Position numbers and translations under genes: made by a program. From NCBI GenBank assembly GCA_002919305.1, contig PKFB01000033.1:1-64000 (forward strand): DNA of 64,000 nucleotides, written 5' to 3'. This document shows positions 55,568 through 64,000 of the stretch, in pieces (positions within the stretch are counted from its first letter, which is position 1; every line of letters starts with the position of its first letter). The DNA is from Actinomycetales bacterium. Lineage in GTDB: Bacteria; Actinomycetota; Actinomycetes; Mycobacteriales; Micromonosporaceae. The notes beneath the pieces were generated by a model. The model saw nothing but the letters and a program-made list of their open reading frames with translations. It ran no database searches and had not been told where the DNA came from.

Positions 55568-56191
55568 GTGGAGCGTCGACCGGGGGAAACGGTCGAGGAG
55601 GCCCAGACGCTGCCACCGTGGCGGGTGCTGACGATCCCGAACCTGATCAGCTTCATCAGGTTGCTGGGGGTGCCCCTGTTCATCTGGTTGTTCTTCACTG
55701 ACCGGCTCGTACCCGCCCTCGTGGTGCTGGTGGTGGGTGGGTTCTCCGACTGGGTGGATGGGTACGCCGCCCGGGCTTTAGGTCAGGTCAGCCGGCTGGG
55801 GCAGTTGATGGATCCGCTCGTGGATCGGCTCTACATCGCCGCCACGGTTCTGGTGTTCACGATCGCTGGTGTGGTGCCGTGGCAGTTCACCGCGCTGCTG
55901 GTGTTGCGGGAGCTGTTCATGAGCGGTTGTCTGGCGGTGTTGCGGCGCTACGGTTACGGCCCGCTGCCGGTGCATTACTTAGGGAAGACCGCGACTTTCG
56001 TATTGTTGATGGCGTTTCCTTTCCTGCTGCTGGGGGAGTTGTCGGGTACGGCCGGTGCCATCGGGCAACCGATCGGATGGTCCCTGGCGATCTGGGGTGG
56101 CGCTCTCTACTGGTGTGCGGGGGCGCTGTACGCGGTTCATACCCGACGCCTGGTGCGGCAGGCTCGGCAGGAGCATGAGGCGGTGGCGTGA
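55568..56191 (+). CDS. CDP-alcohol phosphatidyltransferase (PgsA-like)
   Basis: 207 aa. Six-helix enzyme that swaps CMP for an alcohol to make phospholipid head groups. Signature DWVDGYAARALGQVSRLGQLMDPLVDR (D-x2-D-G-x2-A-R-x8-G-x3-D-x3-D) near residues 60-90. The substrate may be glycerol-3-phosphate or another alcohol. Ribosome binding site GGGAGG before GTG 55568. It overlaps the DUF881 gene by 4 bp. In mycobacteria the same position holds pgsA2. Confidence 0.92.
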   Translation: MERRPGETVEEAQTLPPWRVLTIPNLISFIRLLGVPLFIWLFFTDRLVPALVVLVVGGFSDWVDGYAARALGQVSRLGQLMDPLVDRLYIAATVLVFTIAGVVPWQFTALLVLRELFMSGCLAVLRRYGYGPLPVHYLGKTATFVLLMAFPFLLLGELSGTAGAIGQPIGWSLAIWGGALYWCAGALYAVHTRRLVRQARQEHEAVA

Positions 56192-57117
56192 GTTCCGAGC
56201 CGACACGGCGACGGGGGGCTACGGGCCCGTTCGGCGGTGACCTGCTCACCCAACTGTTCCAGCACCCCTTGGATCCCGGGTACGCCGAGGCTGCGCGGCG
56301 GCGCGCCCGGAGCGGGGCGTCGGAGCCCGGTGTCGCTCGGCGGGCGTTGAGTCTGGTCGTTGTGACCCTGATCGGGTTTCTGGGCGCGGTGGCGTACCGG
56401 CAGACCCTGGCTGAGGCGCCGGCCGCGGCGCAGGCCCGTGAGGAGCTCATCGAGGACATTCAACGGGCCGAGCAGCGGGTTGACGCTTTGGCTGAGGAAG
56501 CCGAACGATTGCGGGGGGAGGTTAACGACCTTCGGGATCGTGTGTTGGCCGCCGAGGGGGAGAGCGACGAGGTCGAGCGGCTGCGGATCCTAGAGGCCGC
56601 CACCGGGCTGGTGCGGGTGGAGGGGCCTGGACTAATTGTGACCCTCACCGACGCGGAGACGCCGCGAGACCCGGTGACCGGGGAGCCGTTGGAGGAGAAC
56701 CTGGGGCGGGTTCTGGACCGGGATCTGCAGGAGATCGTTAACGCGTTGTGGGCAGCCGGGGCCGAGGCGATCGCTGTCAACGGGCAGCGGTTGTCGGCGG
56801 TGTCGACGATCCGGACCGCCGGGGAAGCGATTTTGGTGGATTTCCGGCCGGTCTCCAATCCCTACGAGGTGCAGGCTATTGGCGGGCCGCAGTTGGAGAC
56901 GCGTTTTCTGACTTCTGGGACCGCGGAGCGGTTCCGGGCTTATCACGATCAGTTCGGGATGGGGTTCCAGGCGCGGACCGTCGATGAGCTATCGTTGCCG
57001 GCCGCATCCGATCCGGTTTTGCGTCACGCGCGTCCCGTGATATCGCAGTCATCCAGCGCGGCACCTCCGACCGGATCGGCCACTCCTCACCCTTCGGTGT
57101 CAGGAGGCAGTCGATGA
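56188..57117 (+). CDS. DUF881 protein, first copy
   Basis: 309 aa. One transmembrane helix near residues 52-70, then a coiled coil (EELIEDIQRAEQRVDALAEEAERLRGEV, listed by key residues) and the DUF881 domain with VRVEGPGLIVTLTDA, LWAAGAEAIAVNGQRLSAVSTIR and NPYEVQAIGG. The Pro/Ser-rich tail is variable. GTGA overlap with the pgsA-like gene. The family is tied to Sbp and cell division or envelope genes, but its role is unknown. Confidence 0.87.
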   Translation: MSSEPTRRRGATGPFGGDLLTQLFQHPLDPGYAEAARRRARSGASEPGVARRALSLVVVTLIGFLGAVAYRQTLAEAPAAAQAREELIEDIQRAEQRVDALAEEAERLRGEVNDLRDRVLAAEGESDEVERLRILEAATGLVRVEGPGLIVTLTDAETPRDPVTGEPLEENLGRVLDRDLQEIVNALWAAGAEAIAVNGQRLSAVSTIRTAGEAILVDFRPVSNPYEVQAIGGPQLETRFLTSGTAERFRAYHDQFGMGFQARTVDELSLPAASDPVLRHARPVISQSSSAAPPTGSATPHPSVSGGSR

Positions 57118-57446
57118 TCGCGATCGTGGCGTTGGTGCTTGGTATCGCCCTTGGGGCGGTGTTGGAGTTCAGCGTGCCGTTGGCATTGCAGCCGTACCTG
57201 CCGATCGCGGTGGTGGCGGCTTTGGACGCGCTTTTTGGTGGCTGCCGAGCCTATCTGGATGGCATTTTTGACGATAAGCAGTTCGTGATCTCTTTTGTGT
57301 TCAACGTCCTGGTCGCCGCCCTGATTGTGTTTCTGGGAGATCAGTTGGGGGTGGGCGGACAGTTGTCAACAGGAGTGGTTGTCGTCCTGGGAGTCCGGAT
57401 TTTCGGTAACGTCGCGGCGATCCGGCGGCATTTCTTCCGAGCCTGA
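57114..57446 (+). CDS. sbp: Small basic protein Sbp (DUF1290)
   Basis: 110 aa, three membrane helices (about 3-20, 27-40, 58-80). Conserved NVLVAALIVFLGDQLGVGGQL and RIFGNVAAIRRHFF. Placed between two DUF881 genes exactly as in many actinobacteria and firmicutes near division genes. Function unknown. ATG overlaps the preceding TGA (ATGA). Confidence 0.88.
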   Translation: MIAIVALVLGIALGAVLEFSVPLALQPYLPIAVVAALDALFGGCRAYLDGIFDDKQFVISFVFNVLVAALIVFLGDQLGVGGQLSTGVVVVLGVRIFGNVAAIRRHFFRA

Positions 57447-57495
57447 GGTGTTTATAAGTTCACCGACGACTGGCGGGGATGGAGGATAAGAAACA

Positions 57496-58311
57496 ATGTC
57501 CGAGGAGAACACCCCGCGGCATGCCAAGCCAGATCGTGAAGCTGAGCCGTCTGGCGGCACCGGTGTGTCCTCGTCGGACGGGTCCGGCCGGTCGTGGGCG
57601 GGGCGGTGGAAATCCTTGCCGCTTCGCTCCAAACTGCTCATCAGCGTGCTAGTCGGGCTGGTGGGGTTCATGCTGATGGTGCAGGTCCGCAGCCATCAGG
57701 AGGATCTCGGGCTGGCCACGGCTCGCCAGGAGGACCTGGTGCGGATCCTGGCTGATCTAGACGCGCAGCAGGAGCGGTTGCGGGATGAGGTCGCCTCGTT
57801 GGAGGAGACCGAGCGGCAGCTGACCTCCGGCGCCCAGGGGCGGGAGGCGGCGTTGGAGGAGGCCCGACGCCGGGCGGATGAGTTGGGCATCCTCGCCGGG
57901 ACTTTGCCGGCCGAGGGGCCAGGATTGGAGATTGTCTTCCACGGCACAGCGGCGCGGCCCATCGAGGCGGCTGTGATCCTCAACGCCGTGGAGGAGCTAC
58001 GTGGTGCTGGTGCCGAGGCTATGCAGATCGCCGGCGGTGACCAACAGGCGGTGCGGATTGTCGCCGCCACCTATTTCCTGGACGGGGCGGACGGGACGCT
58101 CGTGGTGGATGGACAGCGGCTGGACAATCCGTACACCCTTACGGTGATCGGGGACCCGCAGACGATGCGGGCGGCACTGGGGATCCCGGGCGGAGTGATC
58201 GAGGAGGTTGAGCGATACGGCGGTACGGTCGTGGTTCATGAGCCCGATGTTGTGAGCGTGTCCGCGTTGCGGACAGTCTCTGAACCCGAGTACGCTCGCC
58301 CGACTTCTTGA
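57496..58311 (+). CDS. DUF881 protein, second copy
   Basis: 271 aa paralogue of the 56188 gene with the same plan. A disordered Ser/Gly head is followed by a membrane helix (LLISVLVGLVGFMLMV), a coiled coil with LDAQQERLRDEVASLEETER, and the DUF881 core AEGPGLEIVFHGTA, LRGAGAEAMQIAGGDQQAVRIV, VVDGQRLDNPYTLTVIG. Likely forms a complex with the first copy and Sbp. Confidence 0.87.
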   Translation: MSEENTPRHAKPDREAEPSGGTGVSSSDGSGRSWAGRWKSLPLRSKLLISVLVGLVGFMLMVQVRSHQEDLGLATARQEDLVRILADLDAQQERLRDEVASLEETERQLTSGAQGREAALEEARRRADELGILAGTLPAEGPGLEIVFHGTAARPIEAAVILNAVEELRGAGAEAMQIAGGDQQAVRIVAATYFLDGADGTLVVDGQRLDNPYTLTVIGDPQTMRAALGIPGGVIEEVERYGGTVVVHEPDVVSVSALRTVSEPEYARPTS

Positions 58312-58359
58312 TCATTTGAGGATCGGCTGGTGCCGGCGGACACAGGGGGAGGAACATCA

Positions 58360-58740
58360 GTGATTCCCGAGGAGCTGCGGTACACAACCGAGCATGAATG
58401 GGTGTGGCCGGGCGAATCTACAGTTCGAGTTGGTATCACCCATTTTGCCCAGGAACAATTGGGCGATATTGTCTATGTACAGCTTCCACAGGTCGGTCAA
58501 GCAGTTGAGGCGGGCCAGCCGTTGGGGGAAGTCGAGTCGACCAAGAGCGTCTCGGAGATCTACGCTCCGGTGACCGGTACGGTAGTCGCGACTAATCCGG
58601 ATCTGAACGAGCAGCCAGAGCTGATCAACGAAGATCCGTACGGTGAGGGGTGGTTGGTGGAGATTGAAGTGGCTGATCCAGCGGCGGTGCGAAACCTGTT
58701 GGATGCCTCGGCGTACCGGGAATTGACGGAGAAAGCGTAA
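58360..58740 (+). CDS. gcvH: Glycine cleavage system H protein
   Basis: 126 aa from GTG 58360 (GGGGAGGA 6 nt upstream). Lipoyl-carrier that shuttles the aminomethyl group between P, T and L proteins. The lipoylated residue is Lys62 in EVESTKSVSEIYAP. Core strands YTTEHEWVW and VGITHFAQEQLGDIVYVQLP are typical. Separate from gcvP (62485) by an FHA and regulator block. gcvT is not in the window. Confidence 0.96.
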   Translation: MIPEELRYTTEHEWVWPGESTVRVGITHFAQEQLGDIVYVQLPQVGQAVEAGQPLGEVESTKSVSEIYAPVTGTVVATNPDLNEQPELINEDPYGEGWLVEIEVADPAAVRNLLDASAYRELTEKA

Positions 58741-58833
58741 TCGTGTGGGGCGGTGGTCCGCCCTGGTCCTGATACCGGATCTGGCGTTCGAGTGACGGAC
58801 GTCGAACTACGTAACCATTTTTGAGGTGTTCAG

Positions 58834-59271
58834 ATGACGCGCCCCGACGACGAGTACCCTCCGCTCGACGTCACGTCGACCATGAACCTCGGTGCTCTCG
58901 ATGAGATGCTTGGCGAGAGCGCGGATACTGAGGTTTCTCCTAACCGGCTGGCGAGTTCTCTGCCACCCGGGACAGCGTTGTTGGTGGTACGGCGTGGCCC
59001 GAATGCAGGAGCCAGGTTCCTGCTCGACAGCGATGTGACGACCAGTGGTCGGCACCCTGACAGCGATATCTTCCTCGATGACGTGACGGTTTCCCGGCGG
59101 CACGCGGAGTTCCACCGTGAAGGGGGAACGTTCACGGTGCGCGACGTCGGTAGCCTGAATGGCACGTACGTCAATCGGGAACGAGTGGAGACGGCTACCC
59201 TCAGCAACAGCGACGAAGTCCAGATCGGTAAGTTCCGGTTGGTCTTCATCGCTGGCCCGCGTCCGGACTGA
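58834..59271 (+). CDS. garA: FHA-domain protein, GarA/OdhI-like
   Basis: 145 aa. N-terminal flexible segment DVTSTMNL has Thr residues in place of the ETTS phospho-switch of GarA. The FHA domain (about residues 55-130) has GRHPDSDIFLDD, TVSRRHAEF and DVGSLNGTYVN, the phospho-Thr binding residues. In relatives, kinase PknB or PknG phosphorylation makes the FHA domain fold back and frees 2-oxoglutarate dehydrogenase and glutamate dehydrogenase. The same order gcvH-garA-merR as in mycobacteria supports orthology. Confidence 0.88.
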   Translation: MTRPDDEYPPLDVTSTMNLGALDEMLGESADTEVSPNRLASSLPPGTALLVVRRGPNAGARFLLDSDVTTSGRHPDSDIFLDDVTVSRRHAEFHREGGTFTVRDVGSLNGTYVNRERVETATLSNSDEVQIGKFRLVFIAGPRPD

Positions 59272-59290
59272 TCGTGGGAGGAAACACCCG

Positions 59291-60034
59291 GTGACGCAGT
59301 TCGGGGCATCGTCGGCGTCCGACGACTCCCGCGCTCTGATGAGCATCGGTGAGGTGTTGGCACACCTGCGAACGGAGTTCCCGGACACCACGATCTCCAA
59401 GCTGCGTTTTTTGGAGGCCGAAGGGCTGATCGAACCTCGCCGGACGGCCTCCGGGTACCGGAAGTACTCCTGGCAGGATGTGGCGCGGCTGCGTTACATC
59501 CTTACCGCTCAGCGTGACCACTATCTACCGCTGCGGGTGATCCGGCAGCATCTGGAGGCGATCGACGCGGGTCGTGCGGTGCCGGATGCGCCGGGTCGTC
59601 CCCGGTACCCGCGTCTGCTGGCGGCGGTGGAGCCGACCCCCGCTCCCACAGAGAGCTCCGATTCGGAGCATGTGTCCCGGGAGGAGCTTCGGGAGCGGGC
59701 CGGTGTCACCGAGGAGCAGCTCCAGCAGATGGAGCAGTACGGGCTGCTGACCGCCCGGCCGGGGGGTTTCTTCGACGCGGAGGCCGTGGAAATCGCCACC
59801 GTCGTCGCTCAACTGGGGCGGTATGGGGTGGAGCCGCGGCATCTGCGGGCGCATCGGACAGCGGCGGACCGGGAGATTGGCTTGTTCGCACAAGTGGTCG
59901 CGCCGTTGGTGCGGCAACGTGGTCCAGAGGCCCGGGAACGCGCTGCTGAGGCGGTACGTGAGCTGGCCACACTGTCGCTGCGACTCCATGCGGCGCTGCT
60001 TCAGAGCGGGCTGCGAGGTACTTTGGGCGGCTAA
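59291..60034 (+). CDS. MerR-family regulator (Rv1828-like)
   Basis: 247 aa from GTG 59291. MerR winged HTH (LMSIGEVLAHLRTEFPDTTISKLRFLEAEGLIEPRR, listed by key helices) with a second DNA-binding-like region near residue 130 (SREELRERAGVTEEQLQQME). C-terminal helical dimerisation part. It is followed by the bifunctional nuclease after 75 nt. Target and effector unknown. Confidence 0.9.
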   Translation: MTQFGASSASDDSRALMSIGEVLAHLRTEFPDTTISKLRFLEAEGLIEPRRTASGYRKYSWQDVARLRYILTAQRDHYLPLRVIRQHLEAIDAGRAVPDAPGRPRYPRLLAAVEPTPAPTESSDSEHVSREELRERAGVTEEQLQQMEQYGLLTARPGGFFDAEAVEIATVVAQLGRYGVEPRHLRAHRTAADREIGLFAQVVAPLVRQRGPEARERAAEAVRELATLSLRLHAALLQSGLRGTLGG

Positions 60035-60109
60035 TGTCGGTACGACGGTGGTCCCCAGCGCGTGTACCGTGCAAGGTGTGCGGGGACGAGCGCGACGACG
60101 GAGGCAGCG

Positions 60110-60574
60110 GTGCGCGAATTGAGCGTGATCGGGGTACGGGTGGAGTTGCCCACAAACCAGCCGATCGTGCTGCTTAAGGAGGCGGCGGGAGAACGCTACC
60201 TTCCCATCTGGATCGGGGCGGTGGAAGCGACCGCGATCGCCTTTGAGCAGCAGGGGATGAAACCCGCCCGGCCGTTGACGCATGACTTACTGCGTGATGT
60301 TTTGGCCGCGTTGAAGGCACCCTTGCGTGTGGTGGAGATCACGGAGCTGAAGGAGAATGTCTTCTTCGCTGATTTGGTGATCGGAGACGGTCTGCGTGTG
60401 TCGGCGCGACCCAGTGACGCCATCGCGTTGGCGTTGCGGGTGGGGGCGCCGATTCGGTGCGCGGAGAAGGTCTTGGACGAGGCCGGCATTGTGATCCCCG
60501 ATGAGCAGGAGGACGAGGTCGAGAAGTTCCGGGAGTTCCTCGAGCAGGTCAGCCCGGAGGATTTCGCTGGCTGA
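60110..60574 (+). CDS. Bifunctional nuclease family protein (DUF151)
   Basis: 154 aa from GTG 60110 with GGAGG upstream. Conserved LPIWIGAVEATAIAFEQQGM, RPLTHDLL, FFADLVI and SARPSDAIALALRVGAPI, the hallmark of the BFN/DUF151 fold. Reported to have RNase/DNase activity in plants and bacteria; the role in actinobacteria is unproven. Sits between two merR genes, as in mycobacteria. Confidence 0.9.
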   Translation: MRELSVIGVRVELPTNQPIVLLKEAAGERYLPIWIGAVEATAIAFEQQGMKPARPLTHDLLRDVLAALKAPLRVVEITELKENVFFADLVIGDGLRVSARPSDAIALALRVGAPIRCAEKVLDEAGIVIPDEQEDEVEKFREFLEQVSPEDFAG

Positions 60575-60967
60575 TCATTGGTCGGTCGGGCCGTCCCGAT
60601 CCGAGGCTGCGATGTGTCAAGCTATGACTACGGCACGGGACGGCGTCGACTGATGGTCACTGCGTCACGGCGGTAGGTGCGCAGGCGCACACGGGTTGGC
60701 GGCGGTCAGTGCAGGCGCCGCCTCGGCGTGTCGACGTGCGTGAAACGGGTTCGTGGAGGCGGAGAGAGATAGGGTTGGAGTGCTCGGGACGGCACGGCGT
60801 CCCGATGTCGCGGTGTCTGGATTCATCCGGATGTCGTGTTGAGATGTCCTCACATCCCATTCGCGCCGCGTCGCAGCCGCATCAGGAGGTATGACGCCGC
60901 GCGGTACGCATAGGGATGGCGCAGCTGGCTTTAGTGCGCAGCGAGCACAGCCGGGGAGGTTGTCGCA
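60575..60967. other. 393-bp non-coding region upstream of the second merR
   Basis: No accepted gene. A 61-codon frame at 60709-60894 is arginine-rich without a ribosome binding site. TAGGGT at 60770-60775 and GGGGAGG at 60954-60960 are candidate promoter and ribosome binding elements. Confidence 0.55.
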
Positions 60968-61510
60968 GTGGATGAGCGGCTTGCCGATGAGGGTACCGGA
61001 CCAGGTCCAGGCACAACGCTAGGGTACCGGGGTGTCACAGCGTGTCACGCGGCGGGGATCACTTACCGCCAGTTGGACTACTGGGCACGAACCGGATTGG
61101 TGATGCCCAGCGTGCGTCCCGCGTCTGGATCCGGCACTCAGCGGCTGTACTCCTTCCGGGACATCGTGGTCCTCAAGGTAGTTAAACGGCTGTTGGACGC
61201 GGGGGTTTCGCTGCAGAACATCCGTCGGGCCGTCGATCAGCTCCGTTCCCGGGGCGTGGAGGACCTGGGCAACATCACGCTGATATCGGACGGCACCACG
61301 GTGTACGAGTGCCGTTCGCCTGAGGAGGTCGTGGATCTGCTGCAGGGCGGCCAGGGCGTGTTCGGGATCGCGATCTCTGGCGCCTTTCGGGAGATCCAGG
61401 GGTCTTTGGCGCGGTTGCCTGCCGAACCGGCCGGTGGTGAGGAGGTCGTCACTCCGTCGGCGACCGTGGATGAGCTGTCGGCCCGGCGCGCCCGTCGCGC
61501 CACCGGGTGA
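60968..61510 (+). CDS. MerR-family regulator (Rv1830-like)
   Basis: 180 aa. HTH begins ATGITYRQLDYWARTGLV and includes RLYSFRDIVVLKVVKRLL. C-terminal segment with GTTVYECRSPEEVVDLLQGGQGVFGI is a conserved clamp in this small family. Followed by gcvP-side elements, so it may act on the gcv region, but that is inference. Converges with the PAQR gene. Confidence 0.9.
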   Translation: MDERLADEGTGPGPGTTLGYRGVTACHAAGITYRQLDYWARTGLVMPSVRPASGSGTQRLYSFRDIVVLKVVKRLLDAGVSLQNIRRAVDQLRSRGVEDLGNITLISDGTTVYECRSPEEVVDLLQGGQGVFGIAISGAFREIQGSLARLPAEPAGGEEVVTPSATVDELSARRARRATG

Positions 61511-61521
61511 ACAGACAGCGT

Positions 61522-62205
61522 TTACGCGACCAACGCCAGATAGGCGGCGATGTAGTGGCACAGCGCCGCAAGCAGTGTGCAGGCGTGGAATAGTTCGTGA
61601 TGCCCGAACAGATGCGGGATCGGGTTAGGGCGTTTGAGTGCGTAAAACAGCGCGCCCACACTGTAGGCGACGCCTCCCGCCGTGACCAGGGCCAACAGCG
61701 TGATGCTGCTGTGCTCGATCATGTCGGGTAGGTACCACACCGCTGTCCACCCCAGCGCGATGTAGATCGGTACGGATAGCCAGCGTGGCGCGTTTGGCCA
61801 TGCCAGCTGGAGCACCACCCCCGCCAGGGCGCCGCTCCACACTACCGTCAACAGGGAGCGAGCCGAGTCGGTAGGCAGCAGCAGGACGGCGAACGGCGTG
61901 TAGGTGCCCGCGATCAAAAGGAAGATCGCGGCGTGGTCGGCCCGACGCATGAAGGCGTACCCGCGTGGTCCCCACACACGTCGGTGGTAGAGGGCGCTGG
62001 TGCCGAAGCACAGGCACACGCTGAACCCGTAGATGGCGGTGGCGACGGTCGCGGCGCCGCCGCGCGTGATCGCTGCCGCCAGGACCAGGGCGATCGCGCA
62101 GCCGGCGGCCACAATGACCCCGTACAGATGCAGCAGGCCCCGCATGCGAGGCCGGTTCAACGGGTCGGGTGCTGAGCGAGTGGAAGCTGGTGTCGTCGAC
62201 GCCAC
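61522..62205 (-). CDS. Hemolysin III / PAQR-family membrane protein
   Basis: 227 aa, seven membrane helices. PAQR motifs SALYHRR (metal His), RADHAAIFLLIAGTYTPF (Asp/His), and GHHELFHACTLLAALCHYIAA (final His pair) near the C-terminus. Role in bacteria unclear; eukaryotic relatives are adiponectin receptors with ceramidase-like activity. GTG start is 6 nt after TAACCT on the minus strand (62217-62212), a leaderless start. Confidence 0.92.
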   Translation of the reverse strand: MASTTPASTRSAPDPLNRPRMRGLLHLYGVIVAAGCAIALVLAAAITRGGAATVATAIYGFSVCLCFGTSALYHRRVWGPRGYAFMRRADHAAIFLLIAGTYTPFAVLLLPTDSARSLLTVVWSGALAGVVLQLAWPNAPRWLSVPIYIALGWTAVWYLPDMIEHSSITLLALVTAGGVAYSVGALFYALKRPNPIPHLFGHHELFHACTLLAALCHYIAAYLALVA

Positions 62206-62289
62206 GCCGTTAGGTTACCGGTGAGTAAGTCTTTGTGGTCGTGGGAACTGGGCATCGACTGGTAGCGTTGCTGCGACGACACGCCGGAT

Positions 62290-62390
62290 AACCGCGCGGG
62301 AGAGACCACCCGGCAGCCAGTCGGGGGGCGCCGAAGGGGCAACCCCTCCCCGGAACCTCTCAGGCAAAAGGACCGCGCGGCCAGGCAGTC
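62290..62390 (+). promoter_or_regulatory. Glycine riboswitch upstream of gcvP
   Basis: Signature GCGGGAGAGACC, GCGCCGAAGGGGCAA and CCGGAACCTCTCAGGCAAAAGGACCGCG. Terminal P1 pairs CCGCGCGG on both ends. A single aptamer is visible, and the following AGGCAGTCTGAAGG likely forms the ghost-aptamer helix seen with singlet riboswitches. It turns on glycine cleavage genes when glycine is bound. About 95 nt before the gcvP start. Confidence 0.92.
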
Positions 62391-62484
62391 TGAAGGCTAG
62401 ACCCAGGGTCTACCGACAGTTGGGGGAGGACCGCCCACAACCGGGGCGCGTCCCGCGCCCCATACCTGACCCGGAGTACGCCCC

Positions 62485-64000
62485 ATGACTGACCGGACCA
62501 TTCCGTTCGTACGGCGGCACATCGGCCCCTCTGCACAGCAGCGGCAACGCATGTTGGAGGTCGTCGGGTACTCCTCGGTAGACGAGCTGCTGAACGCGGC
62601 GATTCCCGAGACGATTCGCACTACCCGACCGTTGAATCTGCCTCCCGCGGCCAGTGAATCCGAGGTCATCGCCGAGCTGCGCGCGATCGCCGCGGGCAAC
62701 CGTCGCATGACGCAGATGATCGGCTTGGGGTACTACGGCACCCACACCCCGGCGGTGATTCGACGCAACGTGCTGGAGAACCCGGCCTGGTACACCGCGT
62801 ACACCCCCTACCAGCCGGAGATCAGCCAGGGGCGGCTGGAGGCGCTGCTGAATTTCCAAACCATGGTGGCCGATTTGACCGGCTTGCCGGTGGCTGGAGC
62901 CAGTCTGTTGGACGAGGCGACCGCCGCTGCGGAGGCGATGGCGCTGGCGCGGCGCGTCAACCGGTCGGATTCGCCGGTGTTCCTCGTCGACGCTGACGTA
63001 CATCCCCACACTCTCGCGGTGTTGACCACCCGGGCCGAGCCGGTCGGTATCGACATTCAGGTGGCTGATCTGTCCGACGGACTGCCACCTGGAGACTGCT
63101 TCGGTGTCCTTGTGCAGTTTCCTGGCTCCTCGGGAGCAGTCCGCGACTACGCCGACCTGATCGCCGAGGCGCACGCGCGTGGCGCCATAGTGACAGTGGC
63201 GGCGGACCTGCTCGCGTTGTGTCTGCTTCGCCCGCCCGGGGAGATAGGCGCGGATATCGCGGTGGGGTCGGCGCAACGCTTCGGCGTACCCATGGGGTTC
63301 GGGGGTCCGCACGCCGGGTATATCGCGGTGCGGTCCGGCCTGGAGCGTGCCCTGCCGGGTCGGCTCGTGGGGGTGTCCCGGGACGCCGAAGGCGCCACCG
63401 CCTACCGGCTGGCCCTGCAGACGCGGGAGCAGCACATCCGACGGGAGCGGGCCACCAGCAACATCTGCACCGCGCAGGTCCTGCTCGCGGTGATCGCCAG
63501 CATGTACGCGGTCTACCACGGACCCGACGGGCTGCGGGACATCGCCACCCGGACGCATCGGATGGCGGTGCGCCTGGCGACCGGGTTACGCGCCGGCGGG
63601 GTGGAGATCGTTCACCCTCACTTCTTCGACACGGTGTGGGCGCGTGTGCCGGGCCGTGCCCACCAGGTGGTCGCCGCGGCGCGTGAGGCCGGGATCAACC
63701 TAAGGCTGGTCGACGCTGACACCGTCGGGGTGTCCTGCGACGAGACCACAGGGCCCGGTGAGATTCAGGCGGTGCTGCGGGCGTTCGGGGTGCCGGTCCC
63801 CTCGGAGATGGAGCAGGACGGGCCGGTGGCGTCCGAGGAGGCGTCGGCGCTGCCGGCGGGGTTACTGCGGCGCAGCGCGTATCTGACCCATCCGGTCTTC
63901 TCTCAGTACCACTCCGAGACGGCCATGCTGCGCTACCTGCGGCGCCTGGCGGACCGCGACTATGCCCTGGACCGCGGCATGATCCCGTTGGGCTCGTGCA
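62485..64000 (+). CDS. gcvP: Glycine dehydrogenase (decarboxylating), P protein, partial at 3' end
   Basis: The first 505 codons of about 950; the window ends inside the gene, so the PLP-lysine half is not seen. Starts [16 protein letters not shown]. Visible are [62 protein letters not shown] and [13 protein letters not shown], all typical of the N-terminal half that forms the PLP site and dimer. It decarboxylates glycine and loads GcvH. ATG is about 95 nt past the riboswitch. Confidence 0.97.
   Translation, partial: MTDRTIPFVRRHIGPSAQQRQRMLEVVGYSSVDELLNAAIPETIRTTRPLNLPPAASESEVIAELRAIAAGNRRMTQMIGLGYYGTHTPAVIRRNVLENPAWYTAYTPYQPEISQGRLEALLNFQTMVADLTGLPVAGASLLDEATAAAEAMALARRVNRSDSPVFLVDADVHPHTLAVLTTRAEPVGIDIQVADLSDGLPPGDCFGVLVQFPGSSGAVRDYADLIAEAHARGAIVTVAADLLALCLLRPPGEIGADIAVGSAQRFGVPMGFGGPHAGYIAVRSGLERALPGRLVGVSRDAEGATAYRLALQTREQHIRRERATSNICTAQVLLAVIASMYAVYHGPDGLRDIATRTHRMAVRLATGLRAGGVEIVHPHFFDTVWARVPGRAHQVVAAAREAGINLRLVDADTVGVSCDETTGPGEIQAVLRAFGVPVPSEMEQDGPVASEEASALPAGLLRRSAYLTHPVFSQYHSETAMLRYLRRLADRDYALDRGMIPLGSC

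Noticed and set aside
60709-60894. 61-codon ORF upstream of the second merR
   Set aside because: Arginine-rich, no ribosome binding site or leaderless box, and composition like the surrounding non-coding DNA.

Overview
The window is high-GC DNA with mostly GTG/ATG starts. It carries a complete Pup-proteasome locus, PafB/PafC, TatA/TatC, a HelY-type helicase and a GarA-type FHA protein, so it comes from the chromosome of an actinomycete. Gene order matches what is known of the conserved actinobacterial core: RecB-like nuclease, TrmI, ARC/Mpa, Dop, Pup, PrcB, PrcA, PafA, PafB, PafC, TatA, TatC, HelY, 5'-3' exonuclease. Later comes a pgsA-like gene, then DUF881, Sbp, DUF881, GcvH, FHA, MerR, bifunctional nuclease, MerR and GcvP. 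I cannot name the genus. A Streptosporangiales-like or related thermophilic lineage is possible, but this is inference.

Layout. 0.4-2.4 kb: NarL-type response regulator and histidine kinase on the minus strand. 2.5-5.8 kb: Fe-S RecB-family nuclease, site-2 protease with CBS domains, and TrmI. 6.1-12.7 kb: ARC ATPase, Dop, Pup and the 20S proteasome beta and alpha subunits. 12.9-14.5 kb: an FchA-type cyclohydrolase next to a FolD that lacks the cyclohydrolase lysine. 14.7-21.5 kb: a cell-surface polysaccharide island (two GT2 enzymes, a flippase, a DUF2304 protein, RfbD, RfbA, a methyltransferase, RfbC) that separates prcA from pafA. 21.8-34.5 kb: PafA, membrane proteins, DUF3866, PafBC, TatA/C, a lipid-kinase-like protein, a HAD protein and HelY. 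34.8-50.5 kb: more mixed content, including a flavin disulfide reductase relative, GPP34, exonuclease, MBL-fold hydrolase, DedA, a membrane-anchored phosphodiesterase, acyl-CoA dehydrogenase, MFS, LysE, Lrp, LacI, TrkA and an arginase-family protein. 50.6-54 kb: a second LacI regulator, Cmk and Der. 54.5 kb: tRNA-Pro(GGG). 54.8-64 kb: endonuclease V, the pgsA/DUF881/Sbp cluster, GcvH, GarA-like FHA, two MerR regulators, bifunctional nuclease, a PAQR/hemolysin III protein, a glycine riboswitch and the first half of gcvP.

How the parts work together. Dop deamidates Pup-Gln, PafA ligates Pup to lysines, ARC unfolds the pupylated proteins and PrcBA degrades them. PafB and PafC form a DNA-damage-responsive activator. 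FchA plus FolD, and GcvH plus GcvP under a glycine riboswitch, serve one-carbon metabolism.

The most interesting observations are: (i) the FolD catalytic Lys replaced by Ile beside an FchA gene, suggesting that the cyclohydrolase step has been handed over; (ii) two 9-2-9 bp palindromes with an identical TTCT-CA-AGAA core, at 251-270 and upstream of arc at 5890-5909; (iii) at least 14 genes whose start codon lies 6-7 nt after a TANNNT -10 box, i.e. probable leaderless transcripts, one of them supporting an otherwise easily missed small ORF at 42400-42579; (iv) the rhamnose/glycosyltransferase island inside the proteasome locus. I saw no insertion sequence, prophage, CRISPR array or rRNA.
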